A stretch of 64,000 nt of DNA, from positions 682,001-746,000 of the forward strand of contig NW_018344009.1 in the NCBI RefSeq assembly GCF_002099425.1, given 5' to 3'. The position numbers were made by a program, and so were the translations under genes. Shown here piece by piece: positions 1-11,129 of this stretch. Position 1 is the stretch's first letter; every line of letters begins with the position of its first letter. This DNA comes from Phascolarctos cinereus (lineage: Eukaryota; Chordata; Mammalia; Diprotodontia; Phascolarctidae). The notes beneath the pieces were generated by a model, which saw nothing but the letters and a program-made list of their open reading frames with translations, searched no databases and was not told where the DNA came from.

Positions 1-660
1 TTTAACTCTATCCCTACTCTCTTCCTCAATTTCACCAGTTTTCCATGATATGAGAGATGGCCCAATCTTGCTACCAACCTCCTGCTCTAACCCTCACCTT
101 GGTGGTACTGAGATACTGGTTCCTTCTTGCAAAAATGTGAAAAAAATCTCCTTTACACTTAGTCTAGCTATGACAAAGTTAGGCGTTTTCAGAAGGAACT
201 TGAATTAATGATAAAGCAGAAGGAAAGTAAAATCCAAAAGTCCCTCCACAATATACAAAAGCATAAAAAATGGATGACCTCAGAGAAGATAGATTCTGTA
301 TTTAATCAAAGTCCAGCCACACAATATCTTGGCTGACATGGCTTATGGGATGCCCAGCTCCCTAGTTCCTTTCCCCTGATTCAAGCTCGTCTAGAAAATC
401 CCACTCATAAGTCACCTAGTACATTCCTTGGGTGGTTCCCCTCTTACTCTTTTTTTGGGCCCTCTCCCCTCCCTTTTAGGCCCCTTGGTAGGATAAAAGA
501 TTAAATGGCTAATGGTTCATCTTAATTCATAAAGGAACCATTAGAGTTCAAGAGATCATATTTGTCAGAACTGATACCAGAGTTAGTATTTTTCAATAAG
601 GCCTTTCCTCCCCTCTTGTAATATACAAAGGGTCATCTTCCCATTGGATTTCCTCAATTC
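1..660. other. Unassigned intronic sequence
   Basis: I recognise no repeat or exon in this stretch. It has ordinary base composition. Confidence 0.5.
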
Positions 661-662
661 AA

Positions 663-885
663 TTCAATAATAAGAATTCAATCATCAGATTTATTAAGCA
701 CCTACTGAATGGCAGACACTGCCTCAGCAGTGGGGATTTCAAGCACAGAGAATGAAATGATCCCACTTATAATGCATTTATGCATGCAAAGACAAAAATG
801 AAGCAATATCTGCACTCTAGTAGCTTATGATCTCCTTGGGCTGAGGGAGGTGGGATGAAGGCAAGAGGCAGATAGTTATGTAACT

Positions 886-960
<75 letters not shown>

Positions 961-1230
961 CACATATATATATACATACACACATATATAATAGTTATGT
1001 AACTATCATATATATATATACATATATATACATACACACATATATAATAGTTATGTAACTATCATATATATATATACATATATATATACATACACACATA
1101 TATACATACATATATACACATACCTATATACATATATATGTGTGTGTATATACACATATATACATATATACATATATATACATATATACATATATATACA
1201 TGTATACATATATATACATATCTATGTATA

Positions 1231-1293
<63 letters not shown>

Positions 1294-1500
1294 TTGGGGG
1301 AGGTTAATGATTAGAAAGCATGAGGAAAGATTTCATTTAGGAGCAGACATTTGATAAGAACCTTCAATAGAGTTAAGGATTCCAAGAGGCGGAGGTATGG
1401 TGAGAGAATGTTTTAGGCACGGTGGTGGTGGGGGGAAGCTTGTACAAAGGGACTCAGATGGGAGACAGAATATTGAGTGTGTGAAGGGGCAGGGAATCCA
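663..1500 (-). mobile_element. L2 LINE 3' fragment, split by a microsatellite
   Basis: On the plus strand it reads as reverse L2: a TTTATTAAGCACCTACTG-type 3' end, then about 870 bp further text typical of the L2 3' region (attenuated copies of the 'gaaggattccaagaggcggagg' kind of block). An AT/CA microsatellite at 886-1288 interrupts it. Confidence 0.6.
886..1288. repeat. AT/TACA/TG microsatellite with a 56 bp higher-order unit
   Basis: A long pure AT run is followed by mixed TATACA and a TG run. The segment ATAGTTATGTAACTAT, an inverted repeat with a TG centre, recurs at 872, 991 and 1047; the last two are 56 bp apart with nearly identical flanks. Confidence 0.9.
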
Positions 1501-2010
1501 GTTGTCTGGAAGAGCTTGTCAAACTAGCCAGGCTGGTCCATAAGCACCTAGTCAGCCCATGGAACCAAGTATCTAGGGGTTCTGACTCCTGTTCCGTTGT
1601 CCTCCCTCCGAGAAAGTGCAAATGGATTTTTTTCCATCCTTTTCCTCCTCCCTCTGGACAAGGCTGTGATCCCAGCTAGGAGAATTCTATCCTACCCAAT
1701 TCAGTTTGCTTTCCACTAGTTCCTAAGAGTAGGATGGGTATGATAGAGGAGGCCAGTAGCTACTTCTACTAGGAGAATTCAGGAGAAGGGCAAGGCTTGG
1801 AGGTCAGAGTGAAAATCACACTGATCAGTATCCCATTTAAAAAATGTTAATTATAGGAGGTGAGTTTGGGGAAGACTCAAACTTCTATCCACTCAGTGTG
1901 GTCTACACCCAATTTTAGATCAAGAACCCCTTGAGAGCAGGTCTGGCCTTTCAGTTTATTTGTGCATGCAGCCACCACATAGCAGCATACTTAGGGAGTC
2001 ACTTGAATAA
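1500..2010. other. Mostly unassigned sequence
   Basis: No clear repeat from 1500 to about 1910. From about 1920 a weak L2-like 3' text (ccccttgagagcaggtctgg) leads up to the pentamer repeat. Confidence 0.4.
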
Positions 2011-2011
2011 T

Positions 2012-2155
2012 CAATACTATACTATACTATGCCATACCATACTATACTATACTATACTATACTATACTATACTATACTATACTATACTATACTATACTAT
2101 ACTATACTATACTATACTATACTATACTGTACTGTACTGTACTATACTATACTAT
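2012..2155. repeat. (ACTAT)n pentanucleotide microsatellite
   Basis: About 28 copies of a 5 bp unit, with a few ACTGT variants near the right end and GCCAT variants near the left. The run is followed by about 100 bp of AT-rich sequence. Confidence 0.95.
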
Positions 2156-2502
2156 ATAACATAGTACATAATTAGTATATAAAATAAACATTATATATTA
2201 TATATAAATACAAATATATAAAATTATATATTATATCATAAATATAATATACATAAATATAATCTTACATAACTGATGTATAGTCAGTATTTATTAAATA
2301 CTTACTACAGGTATGTGACAGATCATAGGAATACGTGCCAGAAAGAGAATGGATACAGGACAACCAATGATGTCCAGTGTGGGCAGAAGGCACATTAGCC
2401 ATAGAAGACTTCAAAGAGCTTCTAAATATCCTCATCACCTGGTAGAGAGCCCATTCTTACAATAATTATAGCACAGCACCTTCTGAGGCCAGTCATCTAG
2501 TA

Positions 2503-2936
2503 TAGTTGTGTCAAATTGAAATGTTAAGAGGCAACTTAAAACATCACAAATTAAGATTATCTATGTTGTATTGTAAGGCAGTGAGATGAAGCAATGGATA
2601 GTGCATTGGGCCTGGAGTCACAAAGTCTCATCTTCCTGAGTTCAAATCTGGCCTCAGACACTTACTAGCTGCATCACCCTGGGCCAGTCACTTAACCCTG
2701 CTTGCCTCAGTTTCCTCATCTATAAAATATGCTGGAAAAGGACATGGCAAGCCACTCCAGTATCTTTGCCAAGAAAACCCCAAATGGGGTCACAGAGAGT
2801 CTGAAATGACTGAACAACAACAAATGTTGTATTGTAGTTTTTATACATTTGGGTAAACATTTCCCAACTGCATTTTAATCTGGTTCTGGACACACCTGGG
2901 AGGTCTGCCAATATGGTCTCAAATCTGACACCTCTG
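2503..2936. mobile_element. hAT-like non-autonomous DNA transposon, carrying a SINE
   Basis: The ends are inverted: GTTGTGTCAAATT at the left and AATCTGACACCTCTG at the right. The flanks ATCTAGTA and ATCTAATC match 6 of 8 bases, as expected for an old 8 bp hAT target duplication. A Mar1 SINE sits in the middle. Confidence 0.6.
2576..2823 (+). mobile_element. Mar1-type CORE-SINE, full length
   Basis: It has a tRNA-like head, the CORE/MIR-like centre (CACTTACTAGCTGC, CAGTTTCCTCATCT) and the BovB/RTE-like tail ending ACTGAACAACAACAA. A perfect 13 bp target duplication ATGTTGTATTGTA flanks it at 2563-2575 and 2824-2836. Confidence 0.92.
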
Positions 2937-2944
2937 ATCTAATC

Positions 2945-3075
2945 TAATGCTACTTGTTTGACAGGTGAAGAAATGGAATCCCAAGAAGTAAAGTGATTGG
3001 CTCAAACCCATATGTCTCATGAGTGGAAGAGCTGCGACTAGGTGTCAGGCTCTTGACTCTTTACCTGCAGGGTTC
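2945..3075 (-). mobile_element. MIR fragment
   Basis: Reverse MIR text: GGTGAAGAAATGGAATCCC, then AAGTGATTGGCTCAAACCC. Strongly diverged. Confidence 0.6.
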
Positions 3076-3089
3076 TATATGGGTCTTCT

Positions 3090-3765
3090 GGGGTGTGCTT
3101 AGGAAATTCAGGGGAGTAGGTGGCTTTTTCAACTAGGAAAGGATGATTAGAGGACAAGGACAAAAGCTTGTGATGAGAAACACACCTGGACTGCTGCAAG
3201 CAGAATCTGATGATCTGACAAAGTTTGGGGTTTCTTTCCTTTTTTTTGTAAATAAATCCATTTTTAATAAAAACCTTGAGCTTTTAATACAGGTACAGTC
3301 AGAAGGCTAGAGATATTATAGGAAGGAATTAACTGGGAGGAGTGGATGCTCCTGGGAACACGAAGTACTTGTTTCAGTTTCTAAATTATTATTTCTTCAA
3401 TATACTGACATTTATTTCTAAAGGCAGGAAGAAGGGAAAGCCCTTTCTGATTATGGGGCTGGACAATATACTCTGTTGGCTCCTGGAATAGACTACAGCC
3501 CAGGGGGGTCCTACAGGGTCATAATCAGGGAAAAGATGAGAAGCACAAATGGATTGAGGTGGAGGGCTCAGAGTTGTGGTTTGGAGATTTCCAGGCAGTC
3601 CAGATCCCCTGTCTTGCAGCTTAGCATGCTGGGAATATACCCAGCCTGGTCCTCTCACACTAAATAAACAGACTAGATGATGAATGTCTGCTGGGAAGGA
3701 GGAGGATGCCCCTTTAAAATGCTCAAGGTATGGGTAATCTTTTAGAATGTGAGTTTCTATAGGGA
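3090..3765. other. Unassigned sequence
   Basis: No repeat recognised. A T8 run with AATAAA-like text on the minus strand near 3240 might be the tail of an unknown retrocopy, but I could not confirm it. The 129-codon open frame here has no recognisable domain. Confidence 0.4.
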
Positions 3766-4576
3766 AATCAGTAAACAAACATTTATTAAGTAGTTGCTAT
3801 GTGTCGGGCACTGTGCTAAATGCTGGGGATACAAAGAAAGACAAAAACAGTCCTTGTTCTCAGGTAGCTCATATTCTAATGGAAATGGGAAACACAAATA
3901 ACTAAGTGCATACAAGAAAGTAATTTCAGTGAGAAGGCATTAGCATAGGGTTGGGAAAGATCTGCAGAAAGTGGAATCTGAAGTGAGTCTTCAAGTAAAC
4001 CAGGGAAGTTAGGAGTAAAGGATGAGGAGGAATAGCATTCCAAGCATGAGGGACATCCAGTGCAAATGCCTGGAGATTGGAAATGGACTGTTGTGTGTGA
4101 AGGACAGCAGGTGTGGGCTAGTGTAAGTAAATCACAGAGTGCCTGGAGGAAAGTAAAAGATGGAAACTGTAGGAAAGGACTTTAAATGTTAAATGGAGGA
4201 TTTAGTATTTAATCTTGGATGGTCCTCCAGGATAAACATCCCTAGTTCCTTCAATGCAACCTCAAAGGGACCCACTAGAGTTTAATGAGTAAGGTGGAGT
4301 CATAACTGACCTTTAGGAAACTCACTTTGGCAGTTGAGTGGATAATGGACTGGAATGGGGAAATGCCTGTGATGGAAACCAGTTAGAAGGCTACTGTAAC
4401 AGTCCAAGTGAGAGATGTTGAGGACTTGTACTAGGTGATAGCTGTGTGAGTGGACAAAAGGGGACATCTATAAAAGAGACTGTGGTGGTAGAAACAAGAT
4501 CTGATATGGGTGTGGTTTGCAACTGAGGAGTTGAGGATGACACCAAGATTGTAAGCTTGGAGAACTGGGAGGGTAG

Positions 4577-5180
4577 TAGTGCTTTTTTTTTTGTAAGTTG
4601 GCATTTATTTAAGTTTAAGAACAGATTATGAAGGCGATGGGGGGCACATGGATAGCAGAGTCCAAGGTGGAGCCCTAGGGGAGAGGGAAGAAGGAGGGGA
4701 CAGGGAGAGGAGACCCTCTTCTCTGTGTCTGCTCTAGACAGGGTTGATCCTGATTTCTGAGCCTTGGTCCAGGGCACACAATGAAGCACGCAATAAGATG
4801 AAGATCCAGGGGCTGCAGGTTTAGGAAACCCCAAGGGGTGGCCAAAGTCACACATCCAACCAGAGGTGAGGGCTGGGATTCTCCTTGGATCAGCAACACT
4901 GCGTTCTTTTAGGAACTGAAGACTTCCAGTCTTGGCTGGAGAAGAACTTGGAGTTAGGCAGTTTCCCCATATGGCCCACCAAAATGATGCAGTTTAGGGG
5001 TTCAGGGTCCTGGGACCCCAATCTCATAATATGTGGGTCCTGCCCAAAAGAATTTGACCCAACCCTTCTTTCAGCCAAAGACAAGGTTTATTGGAACATC
5101 CATCACATTGGGCAGACTCTTAAGGAATCTGAACATGAGTAAGCAGTGGCTAGATTATAAGAATCTGAGCTGGTACTAGG
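4577..5180 (-). mobile_element. Unidentified retro-insertion with poly(A) tail
   Basis: It splits the L2 at GTAGTAGTGC and the L2 resumes at CTTGACAGTCATAGG. The low-coordinate end is T9, so on the minus strand it ends in poly(A), about 12 bases after AAATAAATG, a plausible polyadenylation signal. The family is not recognised. Its 5' third, with AATAAACCTTGTC followed by CCTGAACCCC-type text, slightly resembles the end of a long terminal repeat, so a fossil LTR or an LTR-initiated retrocopy is possible. A processed pseudogene is the alternative. Confidence 0.45.
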
Positions 5181-5289
5181 GTTCTTGACAGTCATAGGAA
5201 AGTTGGAAAGACAAGAGAGCTTTCAGGGAAAAGATAATAAGTTCTTTTTTTGGCCATGTTGAGTTTGAGATGCTTATCATGTCAAATGA

Positions 5290-5550
5290 GAGAGGCAGAG
5301 AGGTGGCACAGTGGGTAGAGCACTGGATTTGGAGTCAGAAAGAACTGGGTCTGAATTCTGCCTCAGAAATTTACCAGTTGTGTGACCCCAGGCAAGTCAT
5401 ATTTAATAGTTCCTAGACTCAGTTTCCTCATCTGTTAAATGGATCTAAAAGCACCTAACTAAAAGGGCTGTGAAAATCAAATGAGATAACCCATGTAAAG
5501 CACTTTGCAAACATAAAGGTGCTACACAAATGTTAGTGATTATAATGATG
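5290..5550 (+). mobile_element. THER1/MON1-type SINE, full length
   Basis: It begins with a tRNA-like head (GGTGGCACAGTGGGTAGAGC), continues through the MIR-like core, and ends with GCACTTTGCAAACATAAAGG and ATGTTAGTGATTAT. It is inserted in the L2 at 3770-6070. Confidence 0.85.
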
Positions 5551-5672
5551 TTGATGTCCAAAAAGCAGCTAGAAATGCAAGACAGAGTTTGGGAGAGATA
5601 CTATAGGTAGATATATAGATCTGGAAACTATCTGCATAAAGATGACATAATTGAAACTACAGAAGCTGGTGG

Positions 5673-5675
<3 letters not shown>

Positions 5676-5752
<77 letters not shown>

Positions 5753-5774
5753 CGAGACAGAGAGAGAGAGAGCG
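5676..5774. repeat. (GA)n microsatellite
   Basis: Nearly pure GA from 5676, with a few GACA and GCGA variants at the right end. It lies inside the L2. Confidence 0.95.
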
Positions 5775-6185
5775 AGCACTTCAGGGGACCCCCTTGGTTG
5801 GTGGGAGCAAGTGAGATGAGAGGACTGGAGACATCCATGGAATTCTCAAGAAGTTTGACCAAGAAGAGGAGGAGAGATACAAGATAATAGCTAGCATGGA
5901 TGGTTAGATCAAATGAGCAACTTAAGGACGGGAGAGACATGAACATGTTTGTAGACTGCAGTGAAGATGCCAGTAGATAGGGAGAGAGTGAAGATAAAAG
6001 AGAGTGGGGATGATAGAGGGGACAGTTTGTTAGTGAAGATGGGAGGGGATGGGATCAAAGGTACCCTAACTCAGTGTCAATCTTCTTCTCAGGTTGCTAC
6101 GGACATGTACCTAAGGAGGGAATAATAAATGGCACAGAGGATTAGTGGTGACCTATTTGGGGGCCCTCTGACCACCTTTTCAGAA

Positions 6186-6781
<596 letters not shown>

Positions 6782-6785
<4 letters not shown>

Positions 6786-6991
6786 CTTCATTTTTCTATC
6801 CTGGGCCAGTTCTCCCTTCCCTAGGCAGCCTGGTGGCCCTCTACTGCCAGAGGCTCACCATACTGTTGATTGCATATACCCTATCAGCTTTAGCCCTGCT
6901 GTAGCTCAGAACCCCCAAGCTCACACAATCCACCAGCCTCAGCCACTCCAGCTGTAAGGACTATTACATAGGTGTGGGCCACCACACTCAA
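6782..6991 (-). pseudogene. RN7SL-like: 7SL (SRP) RNA pseudogene, 3'-truncated
   Basis: The reverse of this segment follows 7SL RNA from its 5' end. On the plus strand it reads GGTGTGGGCCACCACACTCA at the 5' domain, CCAGCCTCAGCCACTCCAGC next, then the S-domain text CTAGGCAGCCTGGTGG and ATCCTGGGCCAGTTC. The presence of the S domain shows it is derived from 7SL itself, not from a primate Alu or rodent B1. About the last 90 bases of the RNA are missing. The homopyrimidine tract starts exactly there. Confidence 0.8.
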
Positions 6992-7019
6992 CTTCTATCT
7001 ACATCACATGTACACTTCT

Positions 7020-7395
7020 CTTCAAGTGCTTGATGTCCCAGGTCAAATGGACTGCCAGTGATTTCCCACACTCGAAATGCTTCCTCTACATTCCTTACTT
7101 CAACATTTCCCCAAGTTATATATCCCTCATTCCTCAAATGCGTTCACCCGTCATTGCCACCTTCCACCATCTTCCTTTTGGGTTCAGTTCAGGTGCATCT
7201 TTCTTCAGGAAACCTTCCCTGATCCTTCCATTGGCCAGAGCTCTCTTCTTCAAGATCCCTTGTGTCATGTCTATGAATGTTGTATCCTCCTCCCCGCAGA
7301 CTACAAGCTCCCAGAGGGCAGGTGCTGCTTAGTTTTTGTCTTTCTATAGCCACTTTTGCATATTGTCAATACTTAAATATTCATTGAACAGATTG
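7020..7395 (+). mobile_element. L2 LINE 3' end
   Basis: Forward L2 text includes AGGAAACCTTCCCTGATCC, CTACAAGCTCCCAGAGGGCA and an ATTCATTGAACAGA tail. Confidence 0.75.
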
Positions 7396-7399
7396 GAAT

Positions 7400-7715
7400 G
7401 CTTAAGATATTTCTCTATCAAATATGGGCATCCTTAAGAATAGGAGCAGGATTTGGGAGGGCTCTTGGAGAGGAAGCAGGGAAGTTCTCTTTTCTAGGAC
7501 TTATTTCCTCTTCTTCCACACTTCATCTATACTCATCTTTTATACACATAACTATGAGAACATTCTTCTTATCTGCTCTCTTCCCTTCCTGGCTTCTATT
7601 ACGAGATTAAGGACTTGAAAGGTGAATCTACAGTCCCGTGACGGGATGGGAGGAGTCCCTTAAAGGGGAGGAGGCAGAGGGATGGGGCAAGAGAGCCAGC
7701 GGGGGCTTCTGAGAG
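7400..7715. other. Unassigned sequence
   Basis: No repeat recognised. It precedes the candidate conserved element at 7720. Confidence 0.4.
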
Positions 7716-7719
7716 CTGC

Positions 7720-7990
7720 CACAGCAGATTCAGAGGCAGAAAATCCTATTTTGCAGTCCTTCATTCCAGTCAATTCCAGTCAAAGGGCTGATAGAATCAG
7801 CTGGCAGGAATTTGCTGCCGTCTATCTGCTCTTTTTGCCTTCTATCGCCCCTGCACTGACGGGCAGGCTGACATGCTGCTGTTCGAGTGAGGAAATTAAA
7901 ATTTGATGCAATAATCCCAAATAAGAAGGATTTTATTAGGTAATATATACACTTTAGATTAAGCATTCTCACCTGATACATAGATAGAGG
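7720..7990. other. Candidate conserved non-coding element
   Basis: A repeat-free stretch with mixed TGACGGGCAGGCTGACATGC and AT-rich AAATTAAAATTTGATGCAAT text. It is bounded by low-complexity intron and has no open frame that resembles a known protein. The call rests only on its non-repetitive, motif-rich look. Confidence 0.3.
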
Positions 7991-8379
7991 AACATAGACA
8001 TGCTGGGAGCCACAGATAAAAAAGGAGCATGAGAGACAGTGGTGGAAGGGTCTGTGAAGCCTTCTCACTAACTGGTGCTGGGATGGAAATGTGGGGTGTC
8101 CTACTCCCTCATGGAGGGGACAAAGGGTGGGTAATCAACTTTTTAGTACTTGTCTGGGTTAATGATGGGACTGTGTCTAATTCAGGGCTCTGAACTTTAA
8201 AAGGCTTATGGAAGAATGAAGAAGTGCCATGGAAATGTTTAAATAAAATGAGGTCATATACGCAAAGTGCTATATGTTCATTAATATTCTGATGATGGTG
8301 ATGATGGGTAAATCAGGCTTTAAGGAAATTGCCAAAGAAATTAGGAATCTCTAAGGGACTACTTTTTACCTTCTCTGTA

Positions 8380-8490
8380 TGACCAGGGACTATTTTTTTT
8401 TCTTTTGCTTTCTTTATATTCCTAGCACTTAGCACAGTGCCAGGGCACGTAGTGGGCATTTAATAAATGCTAGTTGATTGACCGGTTGAC
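8380..8490 (+). mobile_element. L2 LINE 3' end
   Basis: Forward text CTAGCACTTAGCACAGTGCC followed by TTTAATAAATGCTAGTTGAT, the canonical L2 terminus. Confidence 0.75.
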
Positions 8491-8840
8491 AGACTGAAAA
8501 ATCTGGGGATGGGAAGGAGATGTGGAATTGAAATAACTTTTTGCAAATGGAGCTGGGGAGAGGAAACATTGGTGTTCTGGGAGTAAATGGCTTCCTAAGG
8601 GATGCTAAAACTGTCCTCCTAGCTGCCCAGGGAACCAGAAATAGCTGCCTAGGGAGTATCAAAAATGCCTTAAATTTAACATTGCATCAGCCAGACTTAG
8701 CAAAAGGAATTCCTTGACTTGTCCACTACTTAACCAAAGAGCTATATGGGAGTCATGACCAGGGGTTGGAAAGGGGCTATGAATGTCTAACATTGAGGAC
8801 TAGGGCTGATCCCTCAGGAATGGGAGACTCAGTCACAAAA
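8490..8840. other. Unassigned sequence
   Basis: Nothing recognised. Confidence 0.4.
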
Positions 8841-8935
8841 TAATACAATAAACATTTATGAAGCACTTACTATGTGCTGGGGATTGTGCTAAGCACTGCA
8901 GATACAAATATGGAAAATGAAGAAAAACCCTGCTT
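8840..8935 (-). mobile_element. L2 LINE 3' end
   Basis: Reverse L2 terminus: AATAAACATTTATGAAGCAC and GTGCTAAGCACTGCAGATAC. A pyrimidine repeat follows at once. Confidence 0.75.
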
Positions 8936-9060
8936 CTTCCTCCCCCCTTCTCTCCCTCCTCCTCTTCTTCTTTCTCCTCCTCCTTCTCCTTTTCCCCCTC
9001 CCCCTTCTCACCTCCCTCTTCCTACTCCTCTTCCTCCTCCCCCCTCCTCAACTCCTGTCC
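8935..9060. repeat. (TCC/CTT)n homopyrimidine repeat
   Basis: About 125 bp of C and T with an irregular 3-6 bp period. Confidence 0.9.
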
Positions 9061-9607
9061 TCAGCTTCTTTCCAGATATGGGGAGCTATAGGTATGAAAC
9101 AGTGCATTTAGTGATATCAGACTTTTAAAAAATATTGTTTAGTTTTGCTGAACTTTTCCTCCCTCCCCTGCTTCATTTTAAAATTCTTTGTTACAAAGGA
9201 TAGTCTCCGGAAGGAGTAGGGAGAGATGCATTGCAAAGTTTAGCTTACAGAAAAACAAAAGAAATAAATACAGTTTGTTTTACGAAGCCAATGTATATGG
9301 AAACCTTAAGAAGTCTGTGTGGTTGGGAGGAGAGAAGGCTGCCTTTGAGTCACAAGCCACAGAACTGGAGAGTCAGAAGAGATTTCTGTGGCCATTTAGT
9401 TCAACACATCTGCAAAAGGAATCCCTGCCATCAACACCTGGAGAATGGCCACCCAGCCTCCGCTTGAAGACCTGCAGGCAGGGTTGCTGCCATCTCCCAG
9501 GGCAGCCTGGCCACTTTGGAAAGCTCCAGCTGTCTATGAGCTTTTACCTTGATGTCAAGCCCACGTTTGTGTCTTGACGACTTCCATCCTTTGCTCCTGA
9601 GTTCTGC

Positions 9608-9860
9608 CCTAAGTGACACAGTGGATAGAGTGCTGAGCCTGGATTCTTGAAAGACTTGAGTTCAAGTCTGGCCTCAGATACTTACTAGCTATGTGACTCT
9701 GGGCAAGTCATGCCACCTCTATATGCCACAGTTTCCTAACTGTGAAATGGGGATAATAATAGCATCTACCTCCCAGAGTTGTTGTGGGGACCAAATAAGA
9801 TAATAATTGTGAAATCCTTAGCATAATGCCTGGCACATATTAGATGCTTAATAAATCCTC
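9608..9860 (+). mobile_element. THER1/MON1-type SINE, nested in L3
   Basis: Full SINE from AAGTGACACAGTGGATAGAG through CAGTTTCCTAACTGTGAAAT to GATGCTTAATAAATCCTC. Its 3' end runs straight into the TTCC microsatellite. Confidence 0.88.
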
Positions 9861-10034
9861 ATTTTCTTCCTCTCTTCCTCTCTCCCTCCCTTCCTCTCTC
9901 CCTCCCTCCCTCCCTTCCTTCCTTCCTTTCTTCTTCCTTCCTTCCTTCCTTCCTTCCTTCCTTCCTTCCTTCCTTCCTTCCTTCCTTCCTTCCTTCCTTC
10001 CTTCCTTCCTTCCTTCCTTCCTCCTTTCCTTCCT
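9858..10034. repeat. (TTCC)n microsatellite at a SINE 3' end
   Basis: An irregular pyrimidine stretch is followed by about 90 bp of pure CTTC tetramer. It lies between the SINE end and the resumed L3, so it probably grew from the SINE tail. Confidence 0.93.
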
Positions 10035-10336
10035 TGTCAAAGAGAACAAATATAATCCCTCCTCCACACAACAGCCTTTCAGAGACTTGAAAATCATAAT
10101 CATGTCTCCTTTGAGTCTTGTCTTCTCCAGCCAATCATCTGCAGTTCCTTTAACCAGTCCTCATGTGACATGACCAAAGCGCTTCACCTTCCTGGTAGCC
10201 CTCCTCTGGACATTCTGCACTTGATCATTTTCCTTCTTAAAATGGGGCAGCCAGAACCAAACCCAATGGTCCAAGTCCTGCTCCTGACTCATACTGCACA
10301 AGTCAGTCAGGCTCTCAGTGGCCCAGGCAATTCTCT

Positions 10337-10397
10337 GAGAATGTAAGTTTCTGGATCAATGGATTAAGTTTCCTGTACCAATGAAATCATGGAACTG
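10337..10397 (+). repeat. 61 bp local duplicate, copy A
   Basis: Runs from GAGAATGTAAGTTTCTGG to ATGAAATCATGGAACTG. It matches 11212-11272 at 60 of 61 bases (A to G in ATCAATGG). The 3' half resembles a marsupial SINE 3' region (AAGTTTCCTGTACCAATGAA). Confidence 0.9.
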
Positions 10398-10529
10398 CTC
10401 CCCCCCCCATGGTTAATATGCCCAACATCCTGAAATGTATCAAAGAAGATAAGAAAAGAAGAACAAAATTGTAGACCATCCAATCTAGGTAGAGAGTGAA
10501 ACTAATCTACTGAAAGAATAATGAAGAAC

Positions 10530-10900
10530 ACAAAGCAGGAATTAAGTGCTCAATTTTGTGGTGTAGGCTAATGGGCAGTAGAGGAAGTCAGCGGAAGAAG
10601 AGATGGTGAGAACGGAGTCAGAGAAAGAAGGATGGAATGGTCAAGGAGATTTCATGGAGAAAGTGGCAATAAGTCGTGCCTTCAAGACTCACAAAATCTT
10701 ACTGGGCAGGAATTTGGGAAGTGGGAAGGACAGAAGGAGGCATTTCAAGTAGCTTAGAATGGCATAAGCAAGGAAGAAGAGGTAGGAGAGAATATGGCAG
10801 GATGGTGGAAAGTTTAATTTAACTAGAAAGGATGGCGAGTGTTGCAAAGCAGTGGATAATAAGGTTGGAAATGTAGAGTAAGGTCCTGAACGATATTGCT
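10530..10900 (-). mobile_element. Diverged L2 fragment (tentative)
   Basis: The plus strand has the purine-rich reverse-L2 style (AGAAAGAAGGATGGAATGG, TTTCATGGAGAAAGTGGCAA), but similarity is weak. Confidence 0.4.
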
Positions 10901-11129
10901 CACTTCAGTGGGGACATAAGAATGGCAATGACATTGAGAGCTCCATCTTGATGAGATCAGAATACTTTCTACCCTGTACAGCTCCACATCCTAAAGCATG
11001 CTCAAACACATACTTTAAAGCAACTGGTTTGCTTAATTCTTCCATCCTAAACCCAGCATCATGCAGGGTAACTGAGGCACACAGGAACAAAGTTTCAATT
11101 GCCAGAAGAGAGAATAGACCAGTTTTTCT

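Larger units (their letters stand above)
3770..6070 (-). mobile_element. Long L2 LINE copy, including part of the RT region
   Basis: Reading the minus strand, this is one L2 running from part of its reverse transcriptase to its 3' end near 3770 (CATTTATTAAGTAG in reverse). Near 5830-5930 the minus strand encodes LDLTIHASYYLVSLLLFLVKLLE, recognisable as the L2 RT motif that in better copies reads like NPSNYRPISLLSFLAKLLEK. It is interrupted by an unidentified retro-insertion (4577-5180), a SINE (5290-5550) and a GA microsatellite. At over 2 kb it is the longest L2 in the window. Confidence 0.75.
9375..10320 (-). mobile_element. L3/CR1-type LINE 3' region, split by a SINE
   Basis: Reverse L3 text is recognisable in CCAGCCTCCGCTTGAAGACC, AAAGCTCCAGCTGTCTATGA, and after the SINE in CAACAGCCTTTCAGAGACTT and GCCCTCCTCTGGACATTCTG. 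The two halves join neatly when 9608-10035 is removed, which shows the SINE is younger. Confidence 0.7.

Noticed and set aside
2601-2700. tRNA genes within the SINE heads
   Set aside because: The tRNA-like heads have decayed A/B boxes and no clover-leaf I could close; they belong to SINEs.
4391-4855. 154-codon minus-strand frame
   Set aside because: It runs across the boundary between an L2 and the retro-insertion, so it cannot be one gene.
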